Positions 1 through 5,496 are shown, counted from the first letter of the stretch. The stretch is 9,353 nucleotides of DNA from Hyphomicrobiales bacterium (GCA_003164375.1 PLTE01000120.1:2919-12271), one strand, 5' to 3'. A program made the numbers and translations. The notes: generated by a model not told the origin, from the letters alone.

Positions 1-763
1 CGCCGACCGGATCGACCGAGGAATCGCGCGATACCACGGCGATCTTGGCGCGTGAGCCCGGGTCGCGCGCCACCGCCTTGACCTCGACGATACCGTCGTA
101 GATTTCCGGCACTTCCTGGGCGAACAGTTTTGACATGAATTGCGGGTGAGTGCGGGACAGGAAAATCTGCGGCCCGCGCTGCTCGCGGCGGACGTCGTAG
201 ATATAGGCGCGGATACGGTCGCCGTTGCGGAACACTTCGCGCGGCAGCATTTCGTCGCGCCGCACGATCGCTTCGCCGCGGCCGAGATCGACCACCACGT
301 TGCCGTATTCGACGCGCTTGACGATGCCGTTGACGATATCGCCGATGCGATCCTTGTATTCGTCATATTGCCGGTCGCGTTCGGCCTCGCGCACTTTCTG
401 CACGATCACTTGTTTCGCCGATTGCGCCGCAATCCGTCCGTATTCGAGCGGCGGCAGCGGATCGGCAATCGTGTCGCCAATCTGCGCGGCGGGATGCCGT
501 CGCCGCGCGTCTTCGAGGCTGATCTGGGTCGCGGAATTCTCGACGGTATCCACCACCAGCATATGGCGCGACAGATGAAGCTCGCCGCTCTTCGGATCGA
601 TCTCAGCCCGGACCTCGGTCTCGCTGCCGTAGCGCGAACGTGCGGCCTTGGCGATTGCGTCCTCCATGGCGCCGAGCACGATTTTGCGGTCGATCCCCTT
701 TTCGCGGGCAACCGCTTCGGCGATCTGCAGCAGTTCGAGTTTGTTGGCGCTTACAGTCGCCAT
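1..763 (-). CDS. nusA: Transcription termination/antitermination factor NusA (N-terminal part, runs off left edge)
   Basis: NusA binds RNA polymerase and nascent RNA in the cytoplasm and modulates pausing, intrinsic termination and antitermination. I translated this frame by hand: 254 codons without a stop, beginning MATVSANKLELLQIAEAVA. Residues 1-130 match the RNA-polymerase-binding N-terminal domain (including GIDRKIVLGAMEDAIAKAA). Residues about 137-202 are the S1 domain (GDIVNGIVKRVEYGNVVVDL, then RRDEMLPREVFRNGDRIRA). From about 205 the first KH domain begins, and the window cuts it at SVDPVG, just where the family usually continues with a GACVG-type motif. Roughly half the protein (further KH and C-terminal domains) lies outside. 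The ATG at 763 lies three bases after the rimP stop, and an AGGGAGA Shine-Dalgarno at 771-777 inside the rimP end supports it. The rimP-nusA pairing is the classic operon start. Confidence 0.97.
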   Translation of the reverse strand, partial: MATVSANKLELLQIAEAVAREKGIDRKIVLGAMEDAIAKAARSRYGSETEVRAEIDPKSGELHLSRHMLVVDTVENSATQISLEDARRRHPAAQIGDTIADPLPPLEYGRIAAQSAKQVIVQKVREAERDRQYDEYKDRIGDIVNGIVKRVEYGNVVVDLGRGEAIVRRDEMLPREVFRNGDRIRAYIYDVRREQRGPQIFLSRTHPQFMSKLFAQEVPEIYDGIVEVKAVARDPGSRAKIAVVSRDSSVDPVG

Positions 764-766
764 CGA

Positions 767-1369
767 TCAATCTCCCTTGCGTTGATTCTGTTTGCTTCTG
801 CGCAGCGATTGCGCAATGAGCGCGTCCGTGAGCAAAAGCTTGGCTTCCGTCATCTCGTCGATGGGCAGCAAAAGTTCGGAACTTCCATAAGTCGCCGCAT
901 CGCAGCGAATGCGCGCGCATTCGCCGGCAGTGCCGGCGAGTTCGCCGCGGAAACGCCGCCGGCCGCCGATCGGGACCTGCATCTCCACCTGGGCGACATA
1001 GCCGGCATAGCGCTCGAAGTCCGAACGCCGCACCAGCGGCCGGTCGATGCCGGGCGAAGAAATCTCCAGCCGATAGGCGCTCTCGATAGGGTCGGCGACA
1101 TCAAGCACCGGCGACAGCGCCCGCGAGGTGGCCTCACAGTCCTCGATGCTCATGGTACCGTCCGGTCGTTCGGCCATGATTTGGACGGTACAGCCAGCAT
1201 AGCCGGAAATGTGCACCCGGACCAGCCGATAGCCGAGCGAGCCCAGCACCGGTTCGACCAGAGCGGCGACGCGCGCCGCGCGCCCCGGCTCGGTGATGAG
1301 TCGCGGTTCGTCTGCAAAGCTCGGATGCGCAACACTCGTCGGCCTGTCGTCCATGCTCTCGGCGGTCAT
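767..1369 (-). CDS. rimP: Ribosome maturation factor RimP
   Basis: RimP (old DUF150/YhbC family) assists maturation of the 30S ribosomal subunit in the cytoplasm. The 200-residue product has the family signature SSPGIDRPL at residues 104-112, preceded by YRLEI and followed by the R-R-x-D-F-E-R-Y segment. The N-terminal alpha/beta domain covers about 30-110 (VEPVLGSLGYRLVRVHI) and the C-terminal SH3-like domain about 115-190. It is longer than the roughly 150-residue E. coli protein because of a hydrophilic N-terminal extension of about 25 residues and a basic tail ending RRSKQNQRKGD. The start at ATG 1369 has only a weak GGGA upstream. An in-frame ATG six codons in (1354) is an alternative, so the exact N-terminus is uncertain. 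It ends three bases before nusA, which indicates one operon. Confidence 0.96.
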   Translation of the reverse strand: MTAESMDDRPTSVAHPSFADEPRLITEPGRAARVAALVEPVLGSLGYRLVRVHISGYAGCTVQIMAERPDGTMSIEDCEATSRALSPVLDVADPIESAYRLEISSPGIDRPLVRRSDFERYAGYVAQVEMQVPIGGRRRFRGELAGTAGECARIRCDAATYGSSELLLPIDEMTEAKLLLTDALIAQSLRRSKQNQRKGD

Positions 1370-1415
1370 TTATCCCGCAAACGTGTACTGCGAAACGCCG
1401 TCAGGCCTCAGGTAA

Positions 1416-1447
1416 TAAAAAAGAGCGGGTCCCGGGGGGCCCACTCT
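1416..1447 (-). terminator. Intrinsic terminator in the rimP-nusA leader (candidate attenuator)
   Basis: On the minus strand an eight-pair stem (AGAGTGGG at 1447-1440 with CCCGCTCT at 1429-1422) is followed at once by a run of T (1422-1417) and then ATTA. The loop C/G content allows two further pairs. One pair in the stem is G-U on the minus strand but a C-A mismatch on the plus strand, so the hairpin is better formed by minus-strand RNA. It lies about 50-80 bases upstream of the rimP start and downstream of the predicted promoter. It therefore terminates nothing but the leader of rimP-nusA itself, unless an unseen transcript enters from upstream. An attenuator role is inference. Confidence 0.75.
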
Positions 1448-1500
1448 CAAGACCGTTCGGATCAACCGACCGTTATGAGGTATCCATGACGGATGGGCGA

Positions 1501-1528
1501 AATATAGCCGTTTGGCGGGCCGTTGCAA
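1501..1528 (-). promoter_or_regulatory. Predicted sigma70-type promoter for rimP-nusA
   Basis: Reading leftward on the minus strand, a -35 box TTGCAA (1528-1523) and a -10 box TATATT (1506-1501) are separated by 16 bases. Transcription would start near 1494, giving a leader of about 125 bases before the rimP ATG at 1369. The -35 hexamer is palindromic and sits in the loop of an inverted repeat (GGGCC 1517-1521, GGCCC 1529-1533). The promoter is called from sequence match alone. Confidence 0.6.
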
Positions 1529-1542
1529 GGCCCCTTCAGGGA

Positions 1543-1584
1543 TCGGTAATGAGTGGTCGGTATTCAGTGCTCGGTAATCAAGTA
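1543..1584. repeat. Three tandem 14-base repeats between rimP and the DUF2336 gene
   Basis: Three adjacent 14-base units start with TCGGTA at 1543, 1557 and 1571: TCGGTAATGAGTGG, TCGGTATTCAGTGC and TCGGTAATCAAGTA. The first seven bases are TCGGTAA, TCGGTAT and TCGGTAA; the second halves diverge more (TGAGTGG, TCAGTGC, TCAAGTA). The array lies just upstream of the minus-strand -35 box and about 50 bases before the plus-strand DUF2336 start. It may be an intergenic heptamer-type simple repeat or a set of protein binding sites; the sequence alone does not decide. Confidence 0.7.
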
Positions 1585-1635
1585 CGAGCGAAAAGCGCTG
1601 GTACCACTCCCTGACCCCTGATGACCGAATCCTGA

Positions 1636-2715
1636 ATGGGTGCCGCCCTTTCATTGATCCCGGAACTTGAAGCGGTCATTGCGCACGGTTCGCGCCACAA
1701 GCGCGTCGAGACCCTGCAGCGCATTACGACTCTATTTCTCGCTGGCGCCAGCCGCTACAGCGACGAGCATGTCGACCTGTTCGACGACGTATTCGGTCAC
1801 TTGATCGCGGAAATCGAGACCAAGGCGCGCGCTGAACTCGCCCATCGATTGGCGCCGGTACACAACGCACCGATTAATGTATTGCGTACGCTCGCTCATG
1901 ACGACGACATCGCGGTCGCCGGCCCAGTTCTGCAAGGCTCGGCGCGCCTGCCGGACGCCGATCTCGTCGATCTTGCCCGAACGAAAGGTCAGGGGCATCT
2001 GCAGGCAATTTCGACACGGTACGTGCTGGGCGAGGCCGTCACCGACGTCCTGGTGCGGCGTGGCGATCGTGACGTCGCCCGCACTGTCGCGGGCAATCGC
2101 GGCGCGCGCATTTCCGACGCCGGTTTCTTTCGGTTGGTCAAGCGCGCCGAGAGCGACGGGGTTCTGGCCGAGACGGTCGGCCTGCGGCCAGATATCCCGC
2201 CGCAAATGTTTCGCGAATTGCTGACACGCGCGACTGCAGTCGTGCATGAACGCTTGCTCGCTTCGGCGAAACCGGAATTGAAGGCGGAAATCCGCCGCGT
2301 CTTGAAGCGAGTCTCGCAAGAGGTCGGCTCACGCGTCGGCCCGCGCGACTATCGTGCCGCGCAGCGCGTCGTGCTCAGCCTCCACCGCGCCGGCCGGATG
2401 GACGAGACGGCATTGGCGACTTTTGCCCACGACGGCAAATACGAGGAGACAGTGGCTGCGCTCGCGGCTCTGTCCAAGGTTCCGATCAATGTCGCCGAGC
2501 GGCTGATGGCTGGCGAACGCCCGGATCCGGTGCTGATCCTGTGCAAGTCCGCCGGGATCGGCTGGCCGACGGTGAAGTCCGTTATCGCCGCCAATCCGGA
2601 TATCAAGCAGCCTTCGAGCGAGGAATTCGAAACCGCTTTTGCCAATTATGGACGGCTTTCGGCCTCGACCGCGCAACGCGTGGTGCGCTTCTGGCAGGTC
2701 AAACGCACCGCGTAA
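1636..2715 (+). CDS. DUF2336 domain-containing protein of unknown function
   Basis: This 359-residue protein resembles DUF2336 family proteins of Bradyrhizobium-like bacteria; no biochemical role is known to me. It has no signal peptide or membrane segment and looks almost wholly alpha-helical. Helical-repeat-like units occur around residues 81-114 (NVLRTLAHDDDIAVAGPVL, then D-A-D-L-V-D-L-A) and 135-171 (VTDVLVRRGDRDVARTVAGN, then D-A-G-F-F-R-L-V-K-R-A). A looser unit lies at about 253-288. This pattern suggests a HEAT/ARM-like scaffold. The C-terminus has a conserved-looking RPDPVLILCKSAGIGWPTVK (residues 275-294) and ends STAQRVVRFWQVKRTA. An in-frame stop (1633-1635) directly precedes the ATG, so no longer start is possible; no good Shine-Dalgarno is visible. 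It is the only plus-strand gene, divergent from rimP and convergent with trmB. Confidence 0.9.
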   Translation: MGAALSLIPELEAVIAHGSRHKRVETLQRITTLFLAGASRYSDEHVDLFDDVFGHLIAEIETKARAELAHRLAPVHNAPINVLRTLAHDDDIAVAGPVLQGSARLPDADLVDLARTKGQGHLQAISTRYVLGEAVTDVLVRRGDRDVARTVAGNRGARISDAGFFRLVKRAESDGVLAETVGLRPDIPPQMFRELLTRATAVVHERLLASAKPELKAEIRRVLKRVSQEVGSRVGPRDYRAAQRVVLSLHRAGRMDETALATFAHDGKYEETVAALAALSKVPINVAERLMAGERPDPVLILCKSAGIGWPTVKSVIAANPDIKQPSSEEFETAFANYGRLSASTAQRVVRFWQVKRTA

Positions 2716-2731
2716 GGCCGCCCGCAATTTC

Positions 2732-3424
2732 TCAGATTCTTCGGAAAATCAGGAAACACGACTTGCGGTCTTCGCGCGCGGCCTTGGCGTGGTAGCGCGT
2801 AGCGGTGAAGCCGGGCCAGGGATTGCGCCAGTCGTCGGCACGCTCCGCCGTCCACGCGAAGTCGCTCGATCGGCCAAGGCGCTGCAGCGTCCAGGCCGCA
2901 TAATCGGCGATGTCAGTGACAAAACGGAATTCGCCGCCGTGCCTTAAAACGCGGGCGAGCCGCGCCACCATTTCATCTTGCACAAATCGGCGTTTCCAAT
3001 GCCGCCGCTTCGGCCACGGGTCGGGGTGGACGAGGTCGATGCGCGCCAACGACATTTCGGGAAGCCAGGCGATCAGGTTTACGGCATCGTCGAAATGCAG
3101 ACGAATATTGCGCAAGTCGTGGTCTTCGATAGCGGCGAGCGCCTTGGCCATGCCGTTGACGAACGGCTCGACGCCGATAAAGCCCGTCTGTGGGTGCTGT
3201 TGGGCCTGCGCGATCATCGACTCGCCGCCGCCGAAGCCTATTTCCAGTCGAACTTCGCTGACCGGCGTGGGAAAGAGCGAGCCGAGTTCGGCCGGCGCGG
3301 GCGTTGTGAGATCGATGGTGAGCCGCGGCAACAGCGTATCGATCAGCTGGGCCTGGCGTGGCCGCAGCTTGTGGCCCTTGCGCCGTCCGAAAAACGCGCG
3401 GGATTGTTGCAATTCAGGATTCAT
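2732..3424 (-). CDS. trmB: tRNA (guanine-N7-)-methyltransferase TrmB
   Basis: TrmB methylates N7 of guanosine 46 in the tRNA variable loop, using S-adenosylmethionine as donor. The 230-residue product has the SAM-binding loop EIGFGGGE (61-68), followed by VEPF (85-88) and FDDAVNL (111-117). The family hallmark HPDPWPKRRHWKRR lies at 133-146, and the C-terminal substrate-binding segment TATRYHAKAARE at 207-218. Length is normal. The basic N-terminus (FFGRRKGHKLRPRQ) is typical of the alphaproteobacterial form. The ATG at 3424 is the only plausible start, because an in-frame TGA lies three codons upstream. It follows metK, whose product makes its methyl donor, by 119 bases. A strong inverted repeat occupies the region where a Shine-Dalgarno would be expected. 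The stop is 16 bases from the convergent DUF2336 stop, with no terminator visible between them. Confidence 0.96.
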   Translation of the reverse strand: MNPELQQSRAFFGRRKGHKLRPRQAQLIDTLLPRLTIDLTTPAPAELGSLFPTPVSEVRLEIGFGGGESMIAQAQQHPQTGFIGVEPFVNGMAKALAAIEDHDLRNIRLHFDDAVNLIAWLPEMSLARIDLVHPDPWPKRRHWKRRFVQDEMVARLARVLRHGGEFRFVTDIADYAAWTLQRLGRSSDFAWTAERADDWRNPWPGFTATRYHAKAAREDRKSCFLIFRRI

Positions 3425-3433
3425 CAGCCGTCA

Positions 3434-3454
3434 TGGCCGCGCACACCGCGGCCA
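3434..3454 (-). repeat. Perfect inverted repeat just upstream of the trmB start
   Basis: TGGCCGCG (3434-3441) and CGCGGCCA (3447-3454) form a perfect eight-base-pair stem with a five-base loop. On the minus strand it ends ten bases before the trmB ATG, and no purine-rich Shine-Dalgarno is seen between stem and start. It could shape translation initiation of trmB, act as a processing or stability element, or simply reflect high G+C. Confidence 0.6.
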
Positions 3455-3493
3455 GCCACGTCTTACGATCACAGTTATAGCAAGGATATGAGC

Positions 3494-3512
3494 GGCCGGC
3501 ACAAATCCGGCC
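3494..3512 (-). repeat. Hairpin in the metK-trmB spacer
   Basis: GGCCGG (3494-3499) and CCGGCC (3507-3512) form a perfect six-base-pair stem with a seven-base loop, about 30 bases downstream of the metK stop on the minus strand. No T-run follows (the next bases are GCTCATATCC), so it is not a canonical intrinsic terminator. It may be a 3'-end stability element. Confidence 0.45.
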
Positions 3513-3543
3513 AGATCGAGAGCGATATCGCCGACGCTGTCGC

Positions 3544-4818
3544 TTAGCGTAACGCGCGCTTGAGCGCGTCGGCGAGGTCGGTTCGCTCCCAGGAAAAACC
3601 GCCGTCCTTTTCTGGAGCGCGGCCGAAATGGCCGTAAGCCGCAGTACGCCGATAAATCGGCCGGCACAATTTGAGGCTGCGCCGAATATTCGTCGGCCGC
3701 AACGGAAACAATTCCGGCAGCAGCTTCTGCAATTTCGCCTCTTCGACTTTGCCGGTGCCGTGGGTGTCTACCAGAAGCGACATCGGATCGGCAACCCCGA
3801 TGGCGTAGGCGATCTGGATGGTGCAGCGCTCGGCCAGTCCCGCGGCGACCACGTTCTTGGCGAGGTAGCGCGCAGCGTAAGCGGCCGAACGGTCGACCTT
3901 GGTGGGGTCCTTGCCGGAAAATGCGCCGCCGCCGTGGGGCGCATAGCCGCCGTAAGTATCGACGATGATTTTCCGTCCGGTCAGTCCGCAATCCCCGTCG
4001 GGTCCACCAACGACGAAATTGCCCGTCGGATTGACCAAGAAATCGCTCGGCTTCTTCGGCATCCAGCCCCCCGGCAGTGCCGAGGTAACCGTGTCTTCGA
4101 TCATGTCGCGGATCATGCTCGGCGAATATTTCTTGCCGTTACGGGTCTGCGCGTTGTGTTGCGTCGACACCACGACTTTGGTGCAGCCCACCGGCTGGCC
4201 CTCGACATATTTCACCGTGACCTGACTTTTGGCGTCGGGCTGCAAATCGAACAAGGCGCCGGAGCGGCGCTTTTCCGAGAGCACTTTGAGAATTTTGTGC
4301 GCGAAATAGATCGGCGCCGGCATGAACGAGCCTTTTTCGTAGACCTCGCTCTCGGTGCAGGCAAAGCCGAACATCATGCCCTGGTCACCCGCGCCCTCCT
4401 GCTCGCCGTCCTTCTTCTTTTTGGCGTCGACGCCCATGGCAATGTCGGGAGACTGACCGTGGAGGAGCACCTCGACGTCGGCGCCGTAATAGGAAAAGCC
4501 GTCTTGGTCGTAGCCGATATCCTTGACTACGCCGCGCGCGATGTCGGTGATCATCTCGCGGTTGACCACGGCTTTTTCGCCATGCTTGTGGAACAGCGGC
4601 GCTTGGCCGCGGCCTTCGCCGGCGACGATGATCTTGTTCGTGGTGCAAAGCGTTTCGCAGCCAAGCCGCGTATTCACCGCGCTCTCGTCGGCGATGCCGA
4701 GCTTGATGTCGTTCTCAATGAAGGCGTCGAGGACTGCGTCCGAGATTTGGTCGCAGACCTTGTCGGGATGGCCTTCCGATACGGACTCGCTCGTGAACAA
4801 GTAGTTGGCGCGTGGCAC
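3544..4818 (-). CDS. metK: S-adenosylmethionine synthetase (methionine adenosyltransferase) MetK
   Basis: MetK joins methionine and ATP to make S-adenosylmethionine in the cytoplasm, the methyl donor for TrmB next door and most other methylations. The 424-residue product carries GHPDK (residues 16-20), the GAGDQG hexapeptide (142-147) and the glycine-rich GGGAFSGKDPTKVDRS (296-311). It ends with the expected YGHFGR and FSWERTDLADALKRAL block. It is somewhat longer than the roughly 385-400-residue norm. A short lysine-rich stretch, DAKKKKDGEQE (131-141), sits just before GAGDQG, and another added stretch (ESEVYEKGSF) follows about ten residues after it. The start is GTG at 4818, supported by a strong GGGGAGAG Shine-Dalgarno seven bases upstream. 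A 212-base leader with hairpins separates it from the XRE regulator, suggesting its own control. Confidence 0.97.
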   Translation of the reverse strand: MPRANYLFTSESVSEGHPDKVCDQISDAVLDAFIENDIKLGIADESAVNTRLGCETLCTTNKIIVAGEGRGQAPLFHKHGEKAVVNREMITDIARGVVKDIGYDQDGFSYYGADVEVLLHGQSPDIAMGVDAKKKKDGEQEGAGDQGMMFGFACTESEVYEKGSFMPAPIYFAHKILKVLSEKRRSGALFDLQPDAKSQVTVKYVEGQPVGCTKVVVSTQHNAQTRNGKKYSPSMIRDMIEDTVTSALPGGWMPKKPSDFLVNPTGNFVVGGPDGDCGLTGRKIIVDTYGGYAPHGGGAFSGKDPTKVDRSAAYAARYLAKNVVAAGLAERCTIQIAYAIGVADPMSLLVDTHGTGKVEEAKLQKLLPELFPLRPTNIRRSLKLCRPIYRRTAAYGHFGRAPEKDGGFSWERTDLADALKRALR

Positions 4819-4825
4819 AGCGAAA

Positions 4826-4834
4826 CTCTCCCCT
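4826..4834 (-). promoter_or_regulatory. Ribosome binding site supporting the metK GTG start
   Basis: The minus strand reads AGGGGAGAG followed seven bases later by GTG at 4818. It is the strongest Shine-Dalgarno near the N-terminus and fixes the non-ATG start, in frame with the conserved YLFTSESVSEGHPDK segment. Confidence 0.7.
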
Positions 4835-4841
4835 CGTAACT

Positions 4842-4898
4842 AGCCTTAAACTCAGTGGCCTGGACTTACCCGTGCGGCCCTCAAGCCGCGAACCGGGT
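4842..4898 (-). promoter_or_regulatory. Candidate structured 5' leader of metK
   Basis: Just upstream of the metK Shine-Dalgarno, the minus strand can fold into a two-part hairpin. The outer stem is ACCCG (4898-4894) with CGGGT (4872-4868); the inner stem is GCGGC (4889-4885) with GCCGC (4878-4874), closing a six-base loop. A second small stem, GGCC (4860-4857) with GGCT (4845-4842), closes an eleven-base A/T-rich loop. Control of metK by SAM-binding leaders is well known in bacteria, but this element does not match any class I can recall (SAM-I, II, III, SAM/SAH). Calling it regulatory is inference; high G+C makes chance stems likely. Confidence 0.35.
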
Positions 4899-5030
4899 GG
4901 TTGTTGCAGCGTACCCCTGCGCGGTCAAGATGTGGGCAACACGTCGGCGTGTCGCGGGGGCGTGGTGGGTATGTGCTGGGCGCATGTAGACCGGGCGTGG
5001 AGAACGCGAGAACACGGCGGTGCACGCCCT

Positions 5031-5447
5031 TCAGCGCTTTTCGCGGCTGGCGATTTGCTCGACGAGATCGACGATGCGCCGCCGTAGCTTGGCATCTTCA
5101 ATGCGCATGAATGCTTTGGTCAGCGCCAAGCCGTCCGAAGTCGCGAGAAAGTCGGAAACATAGGCTGGCGAAGGCGCCTCAGCCATGCCGTCACTGCGTC
5201 CCGATATTTGGGCGCCTGGCGCGCCCTCGAAGAAGAAAGAAACCGGTACCTGAAGAATATGGGAAATTTGCTGCAGCCGGCTAGCGCCTATTCGGTTGGT
5301 GCCTTTTTCGTATTTCTGAACTTGTTGAAACGTCAGGTCGAGCGCGTCGCCGAGTTTCTCCTGACTCATTCCGAGCATCATCCGCCGCATGCGCACGCGG
5401 CTGCCGACATGCTTGTCGGTCGGATTCGGCACCTTCTTAGGCAACAT
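5031..5447 (-). CDS. phrR: XRE-family helix-turn-helix regulator, PhrR/PraR type
   Basis: A 138-residue DNA-binding regulator. The Cro/C1-type helix-turn-helix spans about residues 14-70: GSRVRMRRMMLGMSQEKLGD, then TFQQVQKYEKGTNRIGASRL as the recognition region, then ISHILQVPVSFFFEG. A short C-terminal helical part follows (FLATSDGLALTKAFMRI, RRRIVDLVEQIA). The sequence closely resembles rhizobial PhrR/PraR. PhrR is a low-pH-induced regulator of Sinorhizobium, and PraR controls quorum-sensing, biofilm or R-body genes in other rhizobia. In Sinorhizobium phrR lies near actA, which is lnt, matching the neighbour here. ATG 5447 has a strong AGGAG six bases upstream. Whether it regulates metK or lnt is unknown; the targets in this organism cannot be read from the sequence. 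Confidence 0.88.
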   Translation of the reverse strand: MLPKKVPNPTDKHVGSRVRMRRMMLGMSQEKLGDALDLTFQQVQKYEKGTNRIGASRLQQISHILQVPVSFFFEGAPGAQISGRSDGMAEAPSPAYVSDFLATSDGLALTKAFMRIEDAKLRRRIVDLVEQIASREKR

Positions 5448-5453
5448 AAGAAA

Positions 5454-5458
5454 CTCCT
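5454..5458 (-). promoter_or_regulatory. Ribosome binding site of the PhrR/PraR-like gene
   Basis: AGGAG on the minus strand, six bases before ATG 5447. It is a near-perfect Shine-Dalgarno and settles the start choice. Confidence 0.75.
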
Positions 5459-5470
5459 GTGCCCCTTATT

Positions 5471-5496
5471 TATCGCAATGGCTATAGATAGCAAAT
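5471..5496 (-). promoter_or_regulatory. Candidate operator/promoter region of the PhrR/PraR-like gene
   Basis: The plus strand holds a short palindrome, GCTAT-AG-ATAGC (5481-5492). It is flanked by ATAGCAAAT (5488-5496) and a related TATCGCAAT (5471-5479), which lie about 16 bases apart. On the minus strand the centre of the palindrome offers a -10-like TATCTA (5490-5485) about 38 bases upstream of ATG 5447; a -35 match is weak. The motif GATAGCAAA occurs again at 5605-5613. Repressors of the XRE family commonly bind such sites over their own promoter, so autoregulation is a reasonable but unproven reading. Confidence 0.4.

Larger units (their letters stand above)
1370..1635. other. Divergent intergenic region between rimP and the DUF2336 gene
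   Basis: These 266 bases contain the predicted rimP promoter, the leader terminator and the 14-base repeats, each listed separately. No tRNA or protein gene is visible, although some bacteria place an initiator tRNA gene (metY) ahead of rimP. A promoter for the plus-strand gene is not clear. TTGCAA (1523-1528) with GGTAAT (1545-1550) at a 16-base spacing is a weak possibility that would share the palindromic hexamer with the minus-strand promoter. Confidence 0.6.

Noticed and set aside
1473..1487. Tiny minus-strand frame M-D-T-S-stop in the rimP leader as a leader peptide
   Set aside because: Only four codons, no ribosome binding site and no run of regulatory codons, so ribosome-stalling attenuation is not supported.
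140..1489. Long plus-strand open frame (449 codons) opposite nusA and rimP
   Set aside because: It lies antisense to two well-recognised genes, has no recognisable domain, and is rich in His, Arg and Ala, as expected of a G+C-rich shadow frame.
1448..1635. tRNA gene ahead of rimP, as with metY in E. coli
   Set aside because: No cloverleaf, T-loop consensus GGTTCGAATCC or acceptor pairing was found in either orientation.
1370..1654. Minus-strand 94-codon frame upstream of rimP
   Set aside because: It runs through the predicted promoter, the repeats and the terminator stem, overlaps the divergent gene start, and shows no protein family features.
2716..2731. Bidirectional terminator between the converging DUF2336 gene and trmB
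   Set aside because: The 16-base gap and flanks contain no stem followed by a T-run on either strand.
3628..4839. Long plus-strand open frame (403 codons) opposite metK
   Set aside because: It is antisense to metK through nearly its whole length and has no family resemblance; its openness follows from metK codon use.
4955..4996. G-quadruplex potential on the plus strand
   Set aside because: The G-runs are separated by loops of 6, 8 and about 12 bases, too long for a convincing call in G+C-rich DNA.
4819..5030. A known SAM riboswitch upstream of metK
   Set aside because: The hairpins and single-stranded segments do not match the SAM-I, SAM-II, SAM-III or SAM/SAH consensus sequences I can recall, so only an unclassified leader is reported.
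4812..5110. Plus-strand open frames across the metK-regulator spacer
   Set aside because: No ribosome binding site or recognisable domain; low-complexity composition, overlapping the metK start and the regulator end on the other strand.
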